Below are positions 61,618-64,000 of a stretch of DNA of 64,000 nucleotides, piece by piece; positions within the stretch are counted from its first letter, which is position 1, and each line of letters starts with the position of its first letter. Position numbers and translations under genes: made by a program. The DNA comes from Phycisphaera sp. GTDB lineage: Bacteria; Planctomycetota; Phycisphaerae; Phycisphaerales; UBA1924. Below the pieces are notes generated by a model. The model worked only from the letters and a program-made list of their open reading frames with translations, was not told the DNA's origin and did no database searches. The stretch is taken from positions 2,329,575 through 2,393,574 of the forward strand of contig RHLH01000001.1 of assembly GCA_003712165.1 (NCBI GenBank). Reading direction: 5' to 3'.

Positions 61618-62190
61618 ATGGAACCCTGGATCGTCATCCTGATCATCATCGTCGGTGTTGTTCTGCTCGTGCCGCTCATCTGGGTCATCGCCACCTACAA
61701 CCGCTTCGTACGCCTGCGCCAGCACATCCACGAGAGCTGGTCCGACATCGATGTCGAGCTCAAGCGCCGGTACGACCTGATTCCCAACCTCGTCCAGACC
61801 GTCAAGGGCTACGCCGCCCACGAGCGAGAGACACTCGAGATGATCGTCGAGGCGCGCAACAAGGCAGCCTCACCGCACACCAACGCCTCGGACCACGCGC
61901 TCGACGAATCCAAGCTCATGATCGGGCTCAAGAAGCTCTTCGCACTCGTCGAGGCGTACCCGGATCTCAAAGCCGACACGCACTTCCTCGCGCTGCAGAA
62001 AGAACTCTCGCTCACCGAGGACCGAATCGCGGCGAGCCGTCGGTTCTACAACGCGAATGTCCGAGAGATGAACCAGCTCCGGGGCATGTTCCCCACGAGC
62101 ATCATCGCGAGCATGTTCAACTTCAGCGAGGCAAGCTTCTTCGAGCTCAGCTCCGACGCCGAGCGCGTCGTGCCGACGCTCGATCTCTAA
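61618..62190 (+). CDS. lemA: LemA-family membrane protein
   Basis: 190 residues with one N-terminal helix (WIVILIIIVGVVLLVPLIWV), an extracellular-side coiled-coil domain (RQHIHESWSDIDVELKRRYD, LIPNLVQTVKGYAAHERETL), and RFYNANVREMN. The signature LIPNL is intact. The function of LemA is poorly defined, with links to membrane maintenance and signalling. It is 3 nt after copy 2, the last gene of this cluster. Confidence 0.9.
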   Translation: MEPWIVILIIIVGVVLLVPLIWVIATYNRFVRLRQHIHESWSDIDVELKRRYDLIPNLVQTVKGYAAHERETLEMIVEARNKAASPHTNASDHALDESKLMIGLKKLFALVEAYPDLKADTHFLALQKELSLTEDRIAASRRFYNANVREMNQLRGMFPTSIIASMFNFSEASFFELSSDAERVVPTLDL

Positions 62191-62222
62191 ACCAGTTCTC
62201 TAAGCGCGATCTCTGAACCCGC

Positions 62223-62966
62223 TCAGCCGTGGACCACCGGGTTTCGCAGCGTGCCAACGCCCTCGATCTCCACCTCGACCACGTCCCCATCACGCAGATA
62301 CCTGGGCGGCGTGCGTCCGTGACCGACGCCGCTCGGTGTGCCTGTCAGAATCACAGTACCCGGCATGAGCGTCGTCGATCGGCTGAGCTCCGCGATCAGG
62401 TACGCCACCGAGAAGATCATCTGCGCCGTAGACGACGATTGCATCGTCTCCCCCGAGATCCGGCACTCGACCTTGAGTTCCTGCAGATCCCCCACCTCGC
62501 TCGCAGGGACAACACTCGGCCCAAGCGGGCAGAACGTATCAAAGCTCTTGCCCCGGCAGAACTGACCGCCCGCGCCCTTCTTCTGCCACCAGCGTGCGCT
62601 CACGTCATTGCCGCAACACACTCCCAGCAGCACACCGAGCGCATCGGCTTCAGAAACATCCTTCGCCGGCTCACCGATGATCAGCGCAAGCTCCGCTTCG
62701 AAATCCACCTGCTCAGGGCCACCCGTCGCCTCGTCCCTGCAGATGGGTGGGATCACGATCGAGTCACCCTCGAGACAGATCGATGCCGGGTTCTTCGTGA
62801 AGTACATGGGGCGCTCGGGGACCTCACCCCCCATCTCACTCGCGTGCTCGGCGTAATTCCTGCCGATCCCGATCACGTGCGTCAATTGCACAGGCTCAGA
62901 CCCAGCGCTCTCGACGTACACACCCTTCTCGTTCCGTTTCAGCAGCATCGTGTCATTCCCGTGCAC
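62223..62966 (-). CDS. Fumarylacetoacetate hydrolase-family enzyme
   Basis: 247 residues from GTG 62966, or 241 from ATG 62948; neither has a strong ribosome binding site. Family motifs: VIGIGRNYAEHASEMG, MYFTKNPASI, FEAELALIIG (acidic metal ligand), and GTVILTGTPSGVG with the following PP turn. Cleaves or decarboxylates a beta-diketo or related acid. It lies 8 nt after mqnD and probably shares its transcript. Substrate unknown. Confidence 0.87.
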   Translation of the reverse strand: MHGNDTMLLKRNEKGVYVESAGSEPVQLTHVIGIGRNYAEHASEMGGEVPERPMYFTKNPASICLEGDSIVIPPICRDEATGGPEQVDFEAELALIIGEPAKDVSEADALGVLLGVCCGNDVSARWWQKKGAGGQFCRGKSFDTFCPLGPSVVPASEVGDLQELKVECRISGETMQSSSTAQMIFSVAYLIAELSRSTTLMPGTVILTGTPSGVGHGRTPPRYLRDGDVVEVEIEGVGTLRNPVVHG

Positions 62967-62974
62967 TACAAGGC

Positions 62975-63919
62975 CTACAGAACATCGATCTCGCCTGGCT
63001 CAGGGCAAAGCCCAGCCCGAGCGCCCTCGCCGAGCAGCGCCGACAACGCCTCGCGACCGGGCGTGCCCATCGACATCGTCAGCGGGCTCACATACATCGA
63101 GAGATACTTCTTCACGAGCGCATCGTCGTTCCACTCGGGTCGATCGCCGCCGCGCATTTTCAGAAACTCTCGAGACTGGGCCTCGTGCTCGACGGCGTAC
63201 ACCACCGATGCGCTCAGAATCTCGGATACACGCTCGCATGTGCCTCCGCCGAACCGCTCGTCCAGGTCTCGCCTGATCACGTTCAGCCCGAGCGGCAAGG
63301 GCATCGACCGCGCACCCTGCCACCACTCGCCGACGTCCGCGATCTTGCGCAGACCCGAGTCCTCGAACGTGAGCTGCGCCTCGTGGATCAACAGCCCCGC
63401 ATCGACATCGCCCCGCTGCACCGCCCCGATGATCTCCTGGAACGGCATCTCGACCATGTCCACCACACGCGACGCGTCGATCTCGCGCAGCATAAGCGAG
63501 AGCGTCAGAAATGCGGTCGTCTTCGTCCCAGGCACCGCGATCCGGACACCATCACCGAGCATCACGGCGATCGTATTCTCAGCCTCGAACCGATCGTCAT
63601 CGGCTCGGACGACGACCTTGGGCCCGTACCCCTCGCCGAACGATCCGCCGCAATCGGTGATCCGGTACGCCTGCCTGATGTGCGGGTACGTGTGCGCGCT
63701 GATGGCGGTGATATCCAGATCCCCTGCCGCGATCGCCCGCTTGTTGAGGACCTCGACGTCCTCGCCCATGGGAGTGAACACGAACCCGCCCGTGTCGATC
63801 GCGGGCCTGCCCAGCGGCCCGTCCGCGGGCGAACCGTCCTCGAGCGTCATGCCGCAGATGGGCCACCACATGACAAGGTCATCCGAATCGGGCGAGTGTG
63901 CGAGTGTGAGCTCAGGCAT
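62975..63919 (-). CDS. mqnD: 1,4-dihydroxy-6-naphthoate synthase (futalosine pathway)
   Basis: 314 residues, MqnD family. Opening LTLAHSPDSDDLVMWW, DLDITAISAHTYPHI, and VPGTKTTAFLTLSLM, then FQEIIGAVQRGDVDAGLLIH holding the catalytic-region His, and QLTFED. It converts cyclic de-hypoxanthine futalosine to 1,4-dihydroxy-6-naphthoate in menaquinone synthesis. Only mqnD is here; mqnA, B and C are not. It overlaps the upstream zinc-ribbon gene by 8 bp. Confidence 0.92.
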   Translation of the reverse strand: MPELTLAHSPDSDDLVMWWPICGMTLEDGSPADGPLGRPAIDTGGFVFTPMGEDVEVLNKRAIAAGDLDITAISAHTYPHIRQAYRITDCGGSFGEGYGPKVVVRADDDRFEAENTIAVMLGDGVRIAVPGTKTTAFLTLSLMLREIDASRVVDMVEMPFQEIIGAVQRGDVDAGLLIHEAQLTFEDSGLRKIADVGEWWQGARSMPLPLGLNVIRRDLDERFGGGTCERVSEILSASVVYAVEHEAQSREFLKMRGGDRPEWNDDALVKKYLSMYVSPLTMSMGTPGREALSALLGEGARAGLCPEPGEIDVL

Positions 63920-64000
63920 CAGTGGATTCTAGCTTCCATGCCGCGCCGCATTCGGGGCAGACCGTGAAGCCGTCCACATCCGCAGCGACGCTCCCGAGCG
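63912..64000 (-). CDS. Zinc-ribbon protein, C-terminal fragment
   Basis: A frame open to the window edge ends TGA at 63912-63914 and reads VDGFTVCPECGAAWKLESTD. The CPEC knuckle and the 8-bp overlap with mqnD's start make it a likely gene, not noise. The rest lies beyond the window, so its family cannot be set. Confidence 0.55.
   Translation of the reverse strand, partial: LGSVAADVDGFTVCPECGAAWKLESTDA

Noticed and set aside
1..64000. CRISPR array
   Set aside because: No series of short regularly spaced identical repeats was seen; the only close repeats are the pair at 15761/16699 and the dockerin-like modules.

Overview
The window looks like chromosome from a planctomycete of the Phycisphaerae type. 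Supporting signs are a GC-rich background, PEP-CTERM-like tails ending in an arginine run, dockerin-like C-termini of the form NGDGxxTPxDFTAWIxxFN, CxxCGYxLxGL zinc-ribbon membrane proteins, a tricorn protease homolog, a pseudopilin-like protein beside a LacI regulator, and a menaquinone gene of the futalosine route. The assignment rests on protein style alone; no 16S rRNA gene is present.

Layout. 1-6961: tail of a BatA-like protein, a Tat-exported alkaline phosphatase, a large lipoprotein, an aquaporin, and an antiporter-MoxR pair. 7094-8520: tRNA-Cys followed by remnants of an integrated element (two coupled small genes and a broken tyrosine recombinase). 8605-12491: accessory-looking genes for exported proteins with PEP-CTERM-like or dockerin-like tails. 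12944-16773: a duplicated-domain exported protein, an orphan nuoH, a PadR regulator, and a small membrane protein bracketed by a 75-bp direct repeat. 17030-30127: a polysaccharide locus, probably for laminarin or another beta-1,3-glucan. It has a secreted GH16 enzyme with CBM6 and dockerin module, a pseudopilin-like protein, a LacI regulator, two putative glycan-binding surface proteins, a sugar ABC transporter, a GH1 beta-glucosidase, a clan GH-A hydrolase and the transport ATPase. 30261-43322: two more exported tagged proteins, an unknown protein, a K+ channel, a tricorn-like protease with an unusual insertion, and a hybrid histidine kinase. 43319-49177: a 1952-residue DUF4011-type helicase-nuclease, a candidate phage-defence gene. 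49334-64000: mostly housekeeping: three genes that may link amino-acid and glycerate metabolism, rpmE, metH, a BtuC-like permease, atpC, smpB, a lemA cluster, an FAA hydrolase and mqnD, with tRNA-Asn and tRNA-Thr.

How the genes work together. In the glucan locus the secreted GH16 enzyme would cut the polymer at or near the cell surface. CBM-bearing proteins would hold substrate there. The anchored binding protein, two permeases and MalK-like ATPase would import oligosaccharides, and GH1 would finish hydrolysis to glucose in the cytoplasm. Palindromic TGTAAC/GTTACA sites between the divergent GH16 and pseudopilin-lacI units are likely operators for the LacI protein. Four PEP-CTERM-like and four dockerin-like proteins show that two C-terminal tagging schemes coexist; no exosortase or cohesin partner lies in the window.

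No CRISPR array, rRNA or intact insertion sequence was seen. The items most worth follow-up are the glucan locus with its operators, the DUF4011 helicase-nuclease, the tricorn insertion, the dockerin-like module and the eroded element at tRNA-Cys.
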